This document shows, piece after piece, positions 34,015 through 43,221 of a DNA stretch of 64,000 nt. Source of the DNA: Frankiales bacterium (GTDB lineage Bacteria; Actinomycetota; Actinomycetes; Mycobacteriales; Jatrophihabitantaceae); assembly GCA_025966315.1 (NCBI GenBank), contig JAOPUZ010000042.1, positions 124,001-188,000 of the forward strand, given 5' to 3'. The notes under the pieces were generated by a model. The model was not told the DNA's origin and did not search any database. It saw nothing but the letters and a program-made list of their open reading frames with translations. Position 1 is the first letter of the stretch. Each line of letters opens with the position of its first letter. A program made the position numbers and the translations under genes.

Positions 34015-35202
34015 ATGGTGGCTCCCACCCCCACTCCGGCCGACCGTTTCACCTTCGGACTGTGGACCGTCGGATGGCGCGCGTCCGACCCGTTCGGCGA
34101 TCCCACCCGGCCTGCACTCGACGCCGTCGAAGCGGTTGAGCGGCTGGCCGAACTGGGGGCCGCGGGCCTGACCTTTCACGATGACGACCTGATCCCGTTC
34201 GGTTCGACCGAGGCCGACCGTGACAAGCGCATCAGCCGGCTCAAGGACGCGCTATCGGCGACCGGCATGACCGTCCCGATGGTTACCACGAACCTCTTCT
34301 CGCACCCGGTGTTCAAGGACGGTGGGTTCACCAGCAACCACCGGGATGTCCGGCGGTTCGCACTGCGAAAGGTGCTGCGCCAGATTGAGCTCGCGGCCGA
34401 ACTCGGGGCCAAGACGTTCGTGCTCTGGGGCGGTCGCGAGGGCAGCGAGTACGACAGCGCGAAGGACGTGCAGGCTGCGCTGGAGCGCTACCGCGAGGCG
34501 ATGAACCTGCTCACCGGCTACGTGCTGGAGCGCGGTTACGACCTGAGGTTTGCCATCGAGCCGAAGCCGAACGAGCCCCGCGGGGACATCCTGCTACCCA
34601 CGGTGGGCAGCGCGCTGGCCTTCATCGGGTCGCTGGAACATTCCGAACTGGTCGGCGTGAACCCCGAGGTCGGTCACGAACAGATGGCCGGGTTGAACTT
34701 CGTACACAGCATTGCCCAGGCGTTGTGGCACGGGAAGCTCTTCCACATCGACCTCAACGCCCAGCGGGGGATCAAGTTCGATCAAGATCTCGTCTTCGGG
34801 CACGGCGACCTGATGAATGCGTTCGGACTGGTCGACCTGCTGGAACACGGCGGACCCGGTGGCGGCCCGGCCTACACCGGCCCCCGGCACTTCGACTACA
34901 AGCCCTCCCGCACCGAAGACATCGACGGGGTCTGGACTTCGGCGGCCGCGAACATGCGCATGTACCTGTTGCTCAAGGAACGCGCTGAGGCGTTTCGCGC
35001 TGACCCGCGGGTACAGCAGGCACTTGCCGCCGCGCGGGTTGCCGAACTGGCCACGCCGACGTTGTCGCCGGGCGAGAGCGTCACCGAGCTGCTGACCGAC
35101 CGGTCGGCCTTCGAGGACTTCGACGCCGATGCGGCCGGCCAACCTGGCTACGGCTTCGTCAACCTCAACCAACTGGCCATAGATCACCTGCTCCGCGCGT
35201 AG
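34015..35202 (+). CDS. xylA: Xylose isomerase
   Basis: A 395-aa class I (actinobacterial-length) enzyme converting D-xylose to D-xylulose. Catalytic landmarks are [11 protein letters not shown] with the active-site His, [28 protein letters not shown] (metal Glu and Lys), [14 protein letters not shown] (metal His) and [17 protein letters not shown] (Asp ligands). ATG 34015 follows GAGGTAATC. It is the first gene of the xylA-xylB-ROK unit, with a candidate operator just upstream. Confidence 0.97.
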   Translation: MVAPTPTPADRFTFGLWTVGWRASDPFGDPTRPALDAVEAVERLAELGAAGLTFHDDDLIPFGSTEADRDKRISRLKDALSATGMTVPMVTTNLFSHPVFKDGGFTSNHRDVRRFALRKVLRQIELAAELGAKTFVLWGGREGSEYDSAKDVQAALERYREAMNLLTGYVLERGYDLRFAIEPKPNEPRGDILLPTVGSALAFIGSLEHSELVGVNPEVGHEQMAGLNFVHSIAQALWHGKLFHIDLNAQRGIKFDQDLVFGHGDLMNAFGLVDLLEHGGPGGGPAYTGPRHFDYKPSRTEDIDGVWTSAAANMRMYLLLKERAEAFRADPRVQQALAAARVAELATPTLSPGESVTELLTDRSAFEDFDADAAGQPGYGFVNLNQLAIDHLLRA

Positions 35203-35219
35203 CCACCCCCGTCCGAGCC

Positions 35220-35282
35220 GCATAGGGCGGCTCGACGGCCCGGTTTCGTTGCGAAGAAGCGGGAACTCAGGCCGCACAATGC
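35220..35282. repeat. 63-bp palindromic element, copy 2
   Basis: The right arm (35260-35282, CGGGAACTCAGGCCGCACA onward) is nearly identical to that of the copy at 14061-14123. The left arm (35220-35243, starting GCATAGGGCGGC) matches its counterpart at 18 of 24 positions. It begins 17 bases after the xylA stop, in the gap before xylB, so it may be a processing or attenuation hairpin. Confidence 0.7.
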
Positions 35283-35329
35283 AGGCTCGGGGACGGGGCA
35301 ACAGCAGAGGTGAGTGGAAGGATGGCCGG

Positions 35330-36745
35330 ATGACGCTGGTGGCCGGGGTGGACTCGTCGACCCAGTCCTGCAAGGTCGTCATCCGGGACGCCGCCTCCGG
35401 GCGGCTGGTTCGCCAGGGCCGCGCCAGTCATCGCGACGGAACCGAGATAGATCCCGCGAACTGGTGGGCCGCCCTCACCGCAGCCGTCGAGCAGGCGGGC
35501 GGCCTGGACGACGTCGGTGCCATCAGTATCGGCGGTCAGCAGCACGGCATGGTCTGCCTGGACGAAACCGGGGCGGTCGTTCGCCCCGCGTTGCTCTGGA
35601 ACGACACCCGCTCCGCCCAGGCGGCTACCGACCTGGTCGCCGAGCTGGGCCCGCAAGCATGGGTGGACGCCGCCGGATCCGTTCCCCTGGCCGCCTTCAC
35701 GGTGACCAAGCTGCGCTGGCTCGCTGAGCACGAACCCGAACACGCGGCCCGGACGGTCGCCGTCTGCCTACCGCACGACTGGCTATCCTGGAAGCTGTCG
35801 GGCTCGACCGACCTCGCGACCCTGGCCACCGACCGCTCGGACGCTTCCGGCACCGGCTATTTCGACCCGGTAACCAACTCCTACCGCCGTGACTTACTGG
35901 TCCGTGCACTCGGCCACGATGCTCAGCTGCCCCGGATCGCCGGTCCGACTGAGGTGATCGGGGCGCTCGGGCGGACGCTGATCGGCCCGGGCGCCGGGGA
36001 CAACGCCGCCGCCGCATTCGGGTTGCAGGCCGGCGACTCCACCGTCATATCACTGGGTACCAGTGGGACCGTGTTCGCCAGCAGCAGCCGTCGACCCAAC
36101 GATCCGGCCGGGCTGGTCGCCGGTTTCGCTGACCTGGAAGGCCAGTTCCTGCCGCTGGTGTGCACGTTGAACGCGGCCCGGGTACTGGACGCCACCGCGG
36201 CCATGATTGGGGTCGACCTGGCTGAATTCAGCCGGCTGGCCCTGGCCGCTGAGCCGGGCGCGGCCGGACTCACCCTGGTGCCGTACCTCGATGGCGAGCG
36301 CACCCCGAACCTGCCCGACTCGACCGGTGCCGTCCACGGGCTGACTGTGGCCAATGCGTCACCGCAGAATCTGGCCCGCGCCGCGGTGGAAGGAATGCTC
36401 AGCGGGCTCGCGGGCGGCGTCGACGCGCTGATCGCCCAAGCCGTGGCCGTACCCAGCGTCCTGCTGATCGGCGGGGCGGCCCAATCCGAGTCGGTACGCC
36501 GCATCGCGCCGTCGGTGCTCGGCGTGCCGGTCTTCGTCCCGCCGCCGGGTGAGTACGTCGCCGACGGCGCCGCCCGGCAGGCTGCCTGGGTGCTCGCGGC
36601 GTCCAGCCCGCCGCCGGACTGGTCCGGGGCCTCCGGCGAGGTGTTGCGCTTCGACGCCCCGATCACGCCCGGACTGGCCGAGCGCTATGCCCAGGCCGCC
36701 CAGCGCTACCTGCCCCGGATGCCCCGGACCGCGGTCGACGCGTGA
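35330..36745 (+). CDS. xylB: Xylulokinase
   Basis: A 471-aa FGGY-family sugar kinase phosphorylating D-xylulose. The N-terminal domain has [16 protein letters not shown] (phosphate loop) and [10 protein letters not shown] (substrate site with Gln/His). The DNTRS-type segment reads [12 protein letters not shown], and the C-terminal domain has the GTSGTVFAS and [20 protein letters not shown] nucleotide-binding motifs. ATG 35330 follows GGAAGGATGG; the open frame to 35249 crosses the palindromic element and is not coding. The next gene overlaps by GTGA. Confidence 0.95.
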   Translation: MTLVAGVDSSTQSCKVVIRDAASGRLVRQGRASHRDGTEIDPANWWAALTAAVEQAGGLDDVGAISIGGQQHGMVCLDETGAVVRPALLWNDTRSAQAATDLVAELGPQAWVDAAGSVPLAAFTVTKLRWLAEHEPEHAARTVAVCLPHDWLSWKLSGSTDLATLATDRSDASGTGYFDPVTNSYRRDLLVRALGHDAQLPRIAGPTEVIGALGRTLIGPGAGDNAAAAFGLQAGDSTVISLGTSGTVFASSSRRPNDPAGLVAGFADLEGQFLPLVCTLNAARVLDATAAMIGVDLAEFSRLALAAEPGAAGLTLVPYLDGERTPNLPDSTGAVHGLTVANASPQNLARAAVEGMLSGLAGGVDALIAQAVAVPSVLLIGGAAQSESVRRIAPSVLGVPVFVPPPGEYVADGAARQAAWVLAASSPPPDWSGASGEVLRFDAPITPGLAERYAQAAQRYLPRMPRTAVDA

Positions 36746-37992
36746 CCCGGCCCGGCGTCCCGGCCGGGCAGCAGGAGGTCCGGCGGCACAACACTTCCCT
36801 GGTCCTTGGAGCAATCGCGGCCCGGCCCGGCTCCCGCGCCGAGCTGGCGCAGCGCACCGGGCTGACCAAGGCGACGGTGGCCAGCGTCGTCGACGCCTTA
36901 CTGGCCCGGCAGGTGCTGGCTGAGGGCGAGCCGATTCCCGGCGCCGGCCGCGGCCGACCCTCCCGGCTGGTGGCGCTGGCCGCGACCGGCCCGGTCGCGC
37001 TTGGCCTGGAGATCAACGTCGACTACTCGGCGGCCGCGCTGCTGGACCTGAGCGGCGCGATGATTGCGCACCGCCGGGTGATCGTGGACAACCGACGGCA
37101 CTCGGTCCCCGAGGTGCTGGCCGGGCTGATCGCCCTGGCCGGCCAGCTCATTGCCGGCCGGCTCGGTTCCGGCCAGCTCAGTTCCGGGCCGGCCCGCGCG
37201 GTGCTGGGCGCCGGCCTGGCCGTGCCCGGGGTGGTCGGGCCGGACCGTGAACTGCTGCGGGTGCCCAACCTGCCCGAGTTCACCGGACTAGCCATCGGGC
37301 CGGCCCTGGATGCGGCCCTCACCGGCGTAGCCGGCTTAGCCGCGCTCACCGCCGTAGCTGGCATCGAGCAGACAGCGGCGTCGGTCGAGAACGAAGCCAA
37401 CCTGGGCGCGCTGGCCCGACTTTGGTCCAACGTGGACGGCTCGGTGGCCGGCCGCAACTTCGTCTACGTGTCCGGCGAGGTCGGGGTGGGTGCCGGCCTG
37501 GTCGTGGATGGCCAGCTGTTCCGTGGGGTGAACGGGTTCGCCGGTGAGCTCGGACATGTGGTGGTCGACCATGACGGCCCGCGGTGCGGCTGCGGCGGCC
37601 AGGGCTGTGTCGAGCAGTACGCAGGACAAGAGGTGTTGCTGCGAGCGGCGCGCCAACCCGACGTGGACGCGTTGCTGGTGGCCGCGGCGAGCCGGGACCG
37701 GGCAACCCTGCGTGCGCTCGATCAGGCTGGCTCCGCGCTGGGCGTCGGGTTGTCCTCACTGCTGAACGTGGTCGACGTGCCGATGGTCGTGCTCGGCGGT
37801 TTGTACGCACGGCTGTTCGATCTGGTGACTCCGAGCTTGACCGAGCAGCTGTCCCGGCGGGTACTCGCTTCGCGCTTCGCGGGCGGCCAGGTGCGACGCT
37901 CGTCGCTCGGTCCGGATGCAGCCGTACGGGGTGCCGCCGGTCAAGTGGTGGCTGCCGCGTTGCGCGCGCCAGATCGGTTACTCGCCGGCTGA
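36742..37992 (+). CDS. ROK family transcriptional regulator (XylR-type)
   Basis: A 416-aa repressor. The N-terminal winged helix ([20 protein letters not shown] then [20 protein letters not shown]) is followed by a sugar-kinase-like ROK domain with the zinc motif [14 protein letters not shown] and [12 protein letters not shown] (His ligand). Members of this type in xyl operons repress xylA/xylB and are relieved by xylose. The GTG start overlaps the xylB stop, so it is the third gene of the operon. The likely operator is at 33974-33998. Confidence 0.93.
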   Translation: MTRPGVPAGQQEVRRHNTSLVLGAIAARPGSRAELAQRTGLTKATVASVVDALLARQVLAEGEPIPGAGRGRPSRLVALAATGPVALGLEINVDYSAAALLDLSGAMIAHRRVIVDNRRHSVPEVLAGLIALAGQLIAGRLGSGQLSSGPARAVLGAGLAVPGVVGPDRELLRVPNLPEFTGLAIGPALDAALTGVAGLAALTAVAGIEQTAASVENEANLGALARLWSNVDGSVAGRNFVYVSGEVGVGAGLVVDGQLFRGVNGFAGELGHVVVDHDGPRCGCGGQGCVEQYAGQEVLLRAARQPDVDALLVAAASRDRATLRALDQAGSALGVGLSSLLNVVDVPMVVLGGLYARLFDLVTPSLTEQLSRRVLASRFAGGQVRRSSLGPDAAVRGAAGQVVAAALRAPDRLLAG

Positions 37993-38113
37993 CGGCCGCG
38001 CGCCCTGATTGCCCTAAAAGCGCTGATTGATACTCGTGTGTTTCGTGTTGGGGAAGGTGCTCCAATACTGGCGGAGCAGATCGGATCCGAAGCCAGAAAG
38101 GCCGAGGACAAGG

Positions 38114-38127
38114 GGGTCCAAGGACCC
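38114..38127. promoter_or_regulatory. Short palindrome in the GntR leader
   Basis: GGGTCC (38114-38119) and GGACCC (38122-38127) form a perfect dyad across AA, 70 bases upstream of the GntR start. The gap 37993-38197 must hold the promoter of the import/amidase locus. Assigning this dyad to GntR is a guess; short G+C palindromes are common in such DNA. Confidence 0.25.
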
Positions 38128-38197
38128 TTGAACTGGCGTAACTCCTGAGAAATGGACGAGACTCGCGTGGGTAACTGCGTTTCTCGAAGCTTCGCCC

Positions 38198-38986
38198 ATG
38201 TCACGACGCCATGTGGGCTCGATCGAGAAGCCGGACCAACTGTCCGGCCGCCGTCGACGTGTCGATGACGCGTCGCGGATTCGCGATCTGCTGCGTAGCG
38301 AGATCGCGTCCGGGCGATACGGCGAGCAAGCCATGCTGCCGTCGGAATCCGAGCTCATGCTCGAGTACGCCGTCGGTCGCAACGTGGTGCGTGACTGCCT
38401 GGACCTGTTGCGCGACGAGGGCCTGATCGAGCGCATCCAGGGTTCCGGCACTTTCGTCTTAGAAACAAAGGCACAACACCGATTCGACCGGGTGCACGCG
38501 ATCCACGACTCGGTCCGCCGGTCGGGACGGGTCAGCGGCGCGGTGCTGTCGATGAGCACGGTGACCGCGCCGCGGCCGGTGGCCGAGCACCTGGCGTTGG
38601 CCGCGGGCGCGGCGTGCACCTTGATCGAGTACACCGCGGTCATCGCGGGGACGCCGTTCTCGGTCAGCACGAGCTACCTGCCCGTGCCGGTCGGCAGCCA
38701 GCTGGATCGCGGCGTGTTCAGCGGCGACTTCTACCAATTGCTCGAAGCGGCCGGATTCACCGTCAACGGTGGCGACCTGTCCGTGGAAGCCATTTCGGCC
38801 GACGAGCGGGCAGCAACGACGCTGCGCATCCGCGTCGGTGCCCCGCTCATCATGTTCCAACGCAAGCTCGTCAGTCCCGATGGATCGCCACTCGAGTACG
38901 GCTACGTCCGCTGCCGCGGTGACCGGCTCAGCCTGCAGATCCAGCTTCCTCGTTCGGTGCAGTCCGAGAAGGAGACAGCTCAGTGA
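38198..38986 (+). CDS. GntR family regulator with UTRA ligand domain
   Basis: A 262-aa HutC-type regulator. The N-terminal winged helix contains LLRSEIASGRYGEQAMLPSE, SELMLEYAVGRNVVRDCLDL and LRDEGLIERIQGSGTFV. The UTRA domain (about 90-255) ends with the typical PLEYGYVRCRGDRLSLQIQL. UTRA domains bind a small-molecule effector, here likely a substrate or product of the import/amidase locus. Its stop overlaps the first permease gene (GTGA), so the regulator is co-transcribed with the system it probably controls. Confidence 0.92.
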   Translation: MSRRHVGSIEKPDQLSGRRRRVDDASRIRDLLRSEIASGRYGEQAMLPSESELMLEYAVGRNVVRDCLDLLRDEGLIERIQGSGTFVLETKAQHRFDRVHAIHDSVRRSGRVSGAVLSMSTVTAPRPVAEHLALAAGAACTLIEYTAVIAGTPFSVSTSYLPVPVGSQLDRGVFSGDFYQLLEAAGFTVNGGDLSVEAISADERAATTLRIRVGAPLIMFQRKLVSPDGSPLEYGYVRCRGDRLSLQIQLPRSVQSEKETAQ

Positions 38987-39927
38987 TCACGTTCCTGTCC
39001 AGGCGCATCGCCGCCGCGATCCCCATTCTCATCGGGGTCTCGATCGTTGTGTTCATCACGATCAAGATCATCCCGGGCGATCCGATCGCCAGTTTGCTGG
39101 GGCCGACGAGTACGCCGGAGGCGCGCTCAGAGCTCACCGCACGCCTGGGCCTGAACCGAGCGCTGCCGATCCAGTACTTCTCGTGGATCGGGCACACCGT
39201 GCGGGGCGATCTCGGCAACTCGATCGCCAAGCAGACCGCGGTCCGGCCGCTGGTGTTCGACGCGTTCAAGAACACCCTGATCCTGACGCTGTTTGCGGCC
39301 ATCCTCGCGTTCGCCGCCGGCTTGCTGCTGGGTGCGATAGCCGCGCTGCGGCGGGGCAAGATCTCGGCCGCGATCAGCAACGCGATCTCGCTGTTCTCGA
39401 TCTCGGTGCCGCAGTACTCCATCGCGCTGTTGCTGATCATCTACCTGGCCACCGGAACCGGCTGGTTCCCCTCGGCCGGCATGTACAACGCGATCGGCGG
39501 CGGCGGCTGGGGCGACTTGTTCGCGCACATCGTCCTGCCGGGTATCTCGGCGGCCCTGGTGCCAGCCGGCATCATCGCCCGGATGTTCCGCTCGGTCGTC
39601 ATCGACGTGATGAGCATGGACTTCATCGACTCGATGCGAGCCCGTGGCCTGAGCGAACGAAAGATCCTCTGGCACGCCTTTCACAACACGATGCCCACCC
39701 TGCTGACCATCGCCGGCTTGCAGCTCGGTTACCTGCTCGGCGGCGTGATCTTCGTCGAGACCATTTTCGCCTGGCCCGGACTGGGTTTGCTGGTCTACCA
39801 ATCGATCACGCAACGCGATCTTCCGGTCATCCAGGCCGGTGTCATCGTCTCGGCGCTGGCCTTCGTACTGATCAACCTCATCGTGGATGCGCTGCACGCC
39901 ACCATCGACCCGCGAGTCCGAGCGTGA
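38983..39927 (+). CDS. Dipeptide/oligopeptide-type ABC importer permease (DppB-like)
   Basis: A 314-aa permease with six membrane segments, the first at residues 9-27 (AAIPILIGVSIVVFITIKII) preceding the large periplasmic-side loop usual for DppB/OppB. GRLGLN-type conservation appears as TARLGLNRALPIQY. The EAA coupling loop is near SMRARGLSERKILWHAFHNT, followed by FVETIFAWPGLG. GTG 38983 overlaps the GntR stop; GAAGGAGA upstream supports this start. Confidence 0.95.
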   Translation: MITFLSRRIAAAIPILIGVSIVVFITIKIIPGDPIASLLGPTSTPEARSELTARLGLNRALPIQYFSWIGHTVRGDLGNSIAKQTAVRPLVFDAFKNTLILTLFAAILAFAAGLLLGAIAALRRGKISAAISNAISLFSISVPQYSIALLLIIYLATGTGWFPSAGMYNAIGGGGWGDLFAHIVLPGISAALVPAGIIARMFRSVVIDVMSMDFIDSMRARGLSERKILWHAFHNTMPTLLTIAGLQLGYLLGGVIFVETIFAWPGLGLLVYQSITQRDLPVIQAGVIVSALAFVLINLIVDALHATIDPRVRA

Positions 39928-40012
39928 GCGTGAGCGTGAGCGAGGCTCCAGAGGTACAGCCGAGCGTGAGCACCGTGCCGAGCAACGACCGTAATCAGAA
40001 AGAGGACCGAGG

Positions 40013-40897
40013 ATGACTGCCACTGCAGACGTCGGCATCGCGGCCACCGCGGTCGCCGCCCCGCAAGCCGCTACGTCGAAACGCCGGTTGCCACTGTCGG
40101 CCAAGATCGCCGGCGGGGTAATCCTGATCATCGTGTTGCTGGCGATCTTCGCCCCGCTGCTGACCAGTTACAGCCCGACCGTCGGATCGCTGACCGATCG
40201 CTTGCAGCCGATCGGGACGTCGGGCCACCTGCTCGGCACCGACGGCCAGGGTCGCGACATCCTGACCCGCATGCTCTACGGCGCGCGGCCGTCACTGATG
40301 ACCGGGCTGATCCCGGTCGCGGTGTCGGGCACCTTGGGCACCACGCTCGGCCTGATCGCCGGGATGGGTAGCAAGTTCACTCGCGGTGCGATCATGCGAA
40401 CCCTGGATGTCTTCTACGCGTTCCCGGCCGTGCTGCTGGCCATCGCAATCGCGGCCGCACTCGGTTCGGGTATCTCGAACTCGGTCATCGCGCTGGCGGT
40501 CATCCTGATCCCACCGGTCGCCCGGGTCGCCGAATCCGAGACCGGACGCCTTCGCTCGGCGGACTTCATCGAGGCGGCCAACGCCAGCGGCGCCCGCAAG
40601 AGCGCGATCGCGTTCCGCCAGGTACTGCCCAACATTGCGCCGGCGGTGGTCGTCTACTGCACTGCCTTGATCGGCCTGTCGATCGTGTACGCCGCCGGTC
40701 TGAGCTTCCTCGGTCTGGGCATCTCACCGCCGAAGGCCGAATGGGGCCTGATGATCAGCGACCTTCAGCAATACATCTTCACCCAGCCGCAACTGCTGCT
40801 GGTCCCCGCCATCGCGATCCTGATCGCCTCGGTCGCCTTCAACGTCCTCGGTGACGGGCTTCGCAGCTACCTCAACGTTCGATCGGAAACGGCATGA
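40013..40897 (+). CDS. Dipeptide/oligopeptide-type ABC importer permease (DppC-like)
   Basis: A 294-aa permease with an N-terminal membrane helix (ISILIIVLLAIFAPLL-like, about 35-55), the DppC hallmark HLLGTDGQGRDILTRMLYGA and an EAA loop ASGARKSAIAFRQVLPNIAP followed by GLSFLGLG. It pairs with the DppB-like protein to form the channel. The ATG 40013 follows AGAGGACCGAGG. The 85-base gap upstream contains a repeated CGTGAG hexamer (39924-39945). Confidence 0.95.
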   Translation: MTATADVGIAATAVAAPQAATSKRRLPLSAKIAGGVILIIVLLAIFAPLLTSYSPTVGSLTDRLQPIGTSGHLLGTDGQGRDILTRMLYGARPSLMTGLIPVAVSGTLGTTLGLIAGMGSKFTRGAIMRTLDVFYAFPAVLLAIAIAAALGSGISNSVIALAVILIPPVARVAESETGRLRSADFIEAANASGARKSAIAFRQVLPNIAPAVVVYCTALIGLSIVYAAGLSFLGLGISPPKAEWGLMISDLQQYIFTQPQLLLVPAIAILIASVAFNVLGDGLRSYLNVRSETA

Positions 40898-41979
40898 CCC
40901 ACTCGGAGAACAGCACAATGACGGTTGACACGCCTGCCCCTGCCACCGCGACGACCACTGCGCCGGCCGGCCCGGCGCTCCGGGTGGTCAACCTGAGCAC
41001 GGTGTTCCGCACCCGGACCGCAGAGGTCAAAGCCGTCCGCTCGGTCAGCTTCGAGGTGGAACCCGGCGAGACGCTGGTATTGCTCGGTGAGAGCGGCAGC
41101 GGCAAATCGGTGACCGCCCGTTCGATCATGCGGCTGCACAACTCGCGGGCCAAGATCGAAGGCGAGGTGACGCTGTCCGGCGAATCCGTGCTCGACCTGG
41201 ACGAGAAGTCGATGCGGGCCCTGCGTGGCGGCCGGGTCGCGATGGTGCCGCAGGACCCGAGCGCGGCGCTGGATCCGCTGCGCCGGGTGGGTAAGCAGAT
41301 CACTGAAGTGTTGCTGCTGCACAAGCAGGCCTCGTCGAAGAAGGACGCCAAAGCCCAGGCCGTCGAACTGCTGCGCCTGGTGGGCATTCCGGATCCGCAG
41401 CGGGCGTTCCGGTCCTACCCGCACGAGCTGTCCGGCGGTATGCGGCAGCGCGTCGTCATCGCCATCGGCATCAGCTGCGACCCGGCGGTGATCATCGCGG
41501 ACGAGCCGACCACCGCCCTGGACGTCACGGTGCAGGCACAGATCCTCGATCTCTTCGCCGAACTGCAGAAGCGGCTTTCCACCGCACTGCTGATGGTTAC
41601 CCACGATGTGCTGGTGGCGGCCGATGTCGCTGATGTCGTCGCGGTGATGTACGCCGGCAGCATCGTCGAAACCGGTCCGGCCCGCGAGGTGCTGGAAAAC
41701 CCGCGGCACCCGCACACCAAAGCTCTGCTGGGTGCCCTGCCTCGACACGACACCGCCCGGGGCGAGCTGGAATCGATCCCCGGGGCGCCGCCGATCGCCG
41801 GTCAGGACTTCGCTGGTTGCTCGTTCGCCTCGCGGTGCGGGTTCGCGCAGGAGAGTTGCGTCGAGCACGCCCCGCCGCTGCTGCAGGTCGGCAGCCGGCA
41901 CTTGGCTGCCTGCCCGGTCCTGAACCCGGCCGCAGCCGTCGGGGACCCGCTGTCGGCTCGTCCGGCCGAGGTGGCCTGA
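40894..41979 (+). CDS. ABC importer ATP-binding protein (DppD-like)
   Basis: A 361-aa ATPase. Walker A GESGSGKSVTARS, the signature HELSGGMRQRVVIAIGI and Walker B VIIADEPTTALD are intact, with the C-terminal oligopeptide-transport domain containing HPHTKALLGALP and the Cys-rich CSFASRCGFAQESC cluster typical of DppD/OppD. It overlaps the permease stop by ATGA. A second ATG at 40918 is possible but less supported. Confidence 0.95.
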   Translation: MTHSENSTMTVDTPAPATATTTAPAGPALRVVNLSTVFRTRTAEVKAVRSVSFEVEPGETLVLLGESGSGKSVTARSIMRLHNSRAKIEGEVTLSGESVLDLDEKSMRALRGGRVAMVPQDPSAALDPLRRVGKQITEVLLLHKQASSKKDAKAQAVELLRLVGIPDPQRAFRSYPHELSGGMRQRVVIAIGISCDPAVIIADEPTTALDVTVQAQILDLFAELQKRLSTALLMVTHDVLVAADVADVVAVMYAGSIVETGPAREVLENPRHPHTKALLGALPRHDTARGELESIPGAPPIAGQDFAGCSFASRCGFAQESCVEHAPPLLQVGSRHLAACPVLNPAAAVGDPLSARPAEVA

Positions 41980-42055
41980 GCAATGAGTGCCGCCAAGAGC
42001 CTTCGTGTTGGGGACGATTCTGTGGACGATTTACACGCTGTGAATGGGGTTTCTG

Positions 42056-43024
42056 ATGCCTGATACATCCGAGGTGCTGCTGGACGCGGTCTCGCTGACC
42101 AAGACGTTCGGCAACGGCACCCGTGCCGTCGATTCGGTCAGCCTGCTGGTCAATCGTGGCGAGACAGTCGGCCTGGTCGGCGAGTCCGGTTGTGGGAAGT
42201 CCACCACGGCCAAGATGTTGTTGCGACTGCTCTCGCCCGACTCGGGCAGCGTGCGCTTCGACGGTGTGGACCTGCTCGCCGCACGTGGCAAGCAACTACG
42301 CGCCATGCGCAAGCGGCTGCAGGTCGTCCCGCAGAACCCGCAGACCTCGCTCAACCCGCGCCTCACGGTCCGGGCCTCGATCGAGTTCAACCTGCGTGCC
42401 CATGACTTTCCTAAGTCGGAGTGGAAGACGCGGGTTGCCGGTCTGCTGGATCGGGTCGGTCTGGCCGAGCGGCATGCCGAGGCCTTCCCGCACGAGATGT
42501 CCGGTGGCCAGCTGCAACGCGCCGCCATTGCTCGGGCACTGGCCAGTGAGCCTGACCTGGTGGTCTGCGACGAAGCCGTGTCGGCCCTCGACAAGTCCGT
42601 CCAAGCCCAGGTGCTCAACCTGCTGGTCGAGCTGCAACGCGATCTCGGGGTGGCCTACCTGTTCATCTCACACGACCTGTCCGTGGTCGAGCACATCAGT
42701 GATCGGGTGGTGGTGATGTATCTCGGCAAGGTCGTCGAGGAAGGCACCGCCGCCGATCTCTGGAGTCAGCCGAAGCACCCTTACACCACAACGCTTTTGT
42801 CGGCCTCGCCCGGCACCGGACGCGAGCGCATCGTGCTGAAGGGCGACCCGCCCAACCCGGCCAACCCGCCGTCGGGTTGCACCTTCCACACCCGGTGCCC
42901 GGCGGCCTTCGACCGTTGCTCGGTCGAGGTACCGCAGCTCCTGACCGTCGGCCGGCAGCACAACAGTGCCTGCTGGCTGAACGAAACCGCCGACACGATC
43001 GAGCCCGCGGCGGTGAGCGCCTGA
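42056..43024 (+). CDS. ABC importer ATP-binding protein (DppF-like)
   Basis: A 322-aa ATPase. Walker A is GESGCGKSTTAKM, the signature is EMSGGQLQRAAIARAL and Walker B is LVVCDEAVSALDKSVQ, with HPYTTTLLSASP and the CTFHTRCPAAFDRCS cluster at the C-terminus. It forms the second half of the ATPase heterodimer. The start is uncertain by four codons: ATG 42056 has GGGG at good spacing, while ATG 42044 is in the same frame. A 76-base gap separates it from the DppD-like gene. Confidence 0.93.
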   Translation: MPDTSEVLLDAVSLTKTFGNGTRAVDSVSLLVNRGETVGLVGESGCGKSTTAKMLLRLLSPDSGSVRFDGVDLLAARGKQLRAMRKRLQVVPQNPQTSLNPRLTVRASIEFNLRAHDFPKSEWKTRVAGLLDRVGLAERHAEAFPHEMSGGQLQRAAIARALASEPDLVVCDEAVSALDKSVQAQVLNLLVELQRDLGVAYLFISHDLSVVEHISDRVVVMYLGKVVEEGTAADLWSQPKHPYTTTLLSASPGTGRERIVLKGDPPNPANPPSGCTFHTRCPAAFDRCSVEVPQLLTVGRQHNSACWLNETADTIEPAAVSA

Positions 43025-43221
43025 GCGCGCTTGTGCAAGCCATCGCAGCAAACTGATCCACCGCCCAATCCGAGCCAACGACCAACGCTCCACTGATCCA
43101 CCGATTCGTCAAGCCACTGCGCCGCCGACGCCGTCAGCCAGCTGGACGCAACGTATCTCGATCCCGTGCGCCTCGAGCACACCAGTTCAGCTGACCATGC
43201 CCTTTTATGAAAGGACAGACC

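Noticed and set aside
38042-42014. The 13-mer TTCGTGTTGGGGA at 38042-38054 and again at 42002-42014, both in gaps of the importer locus
   Set aside because: A shared 13-mer is expected several times by chance in a window this size, and no dyad or further copies accompany it.
43047-43103. Repeated ACTGATCCACCG in the gap before the first binding-protein gene
   Set aside because: Only two imperfectly placed copies without symmetry; not enough to call an operator.
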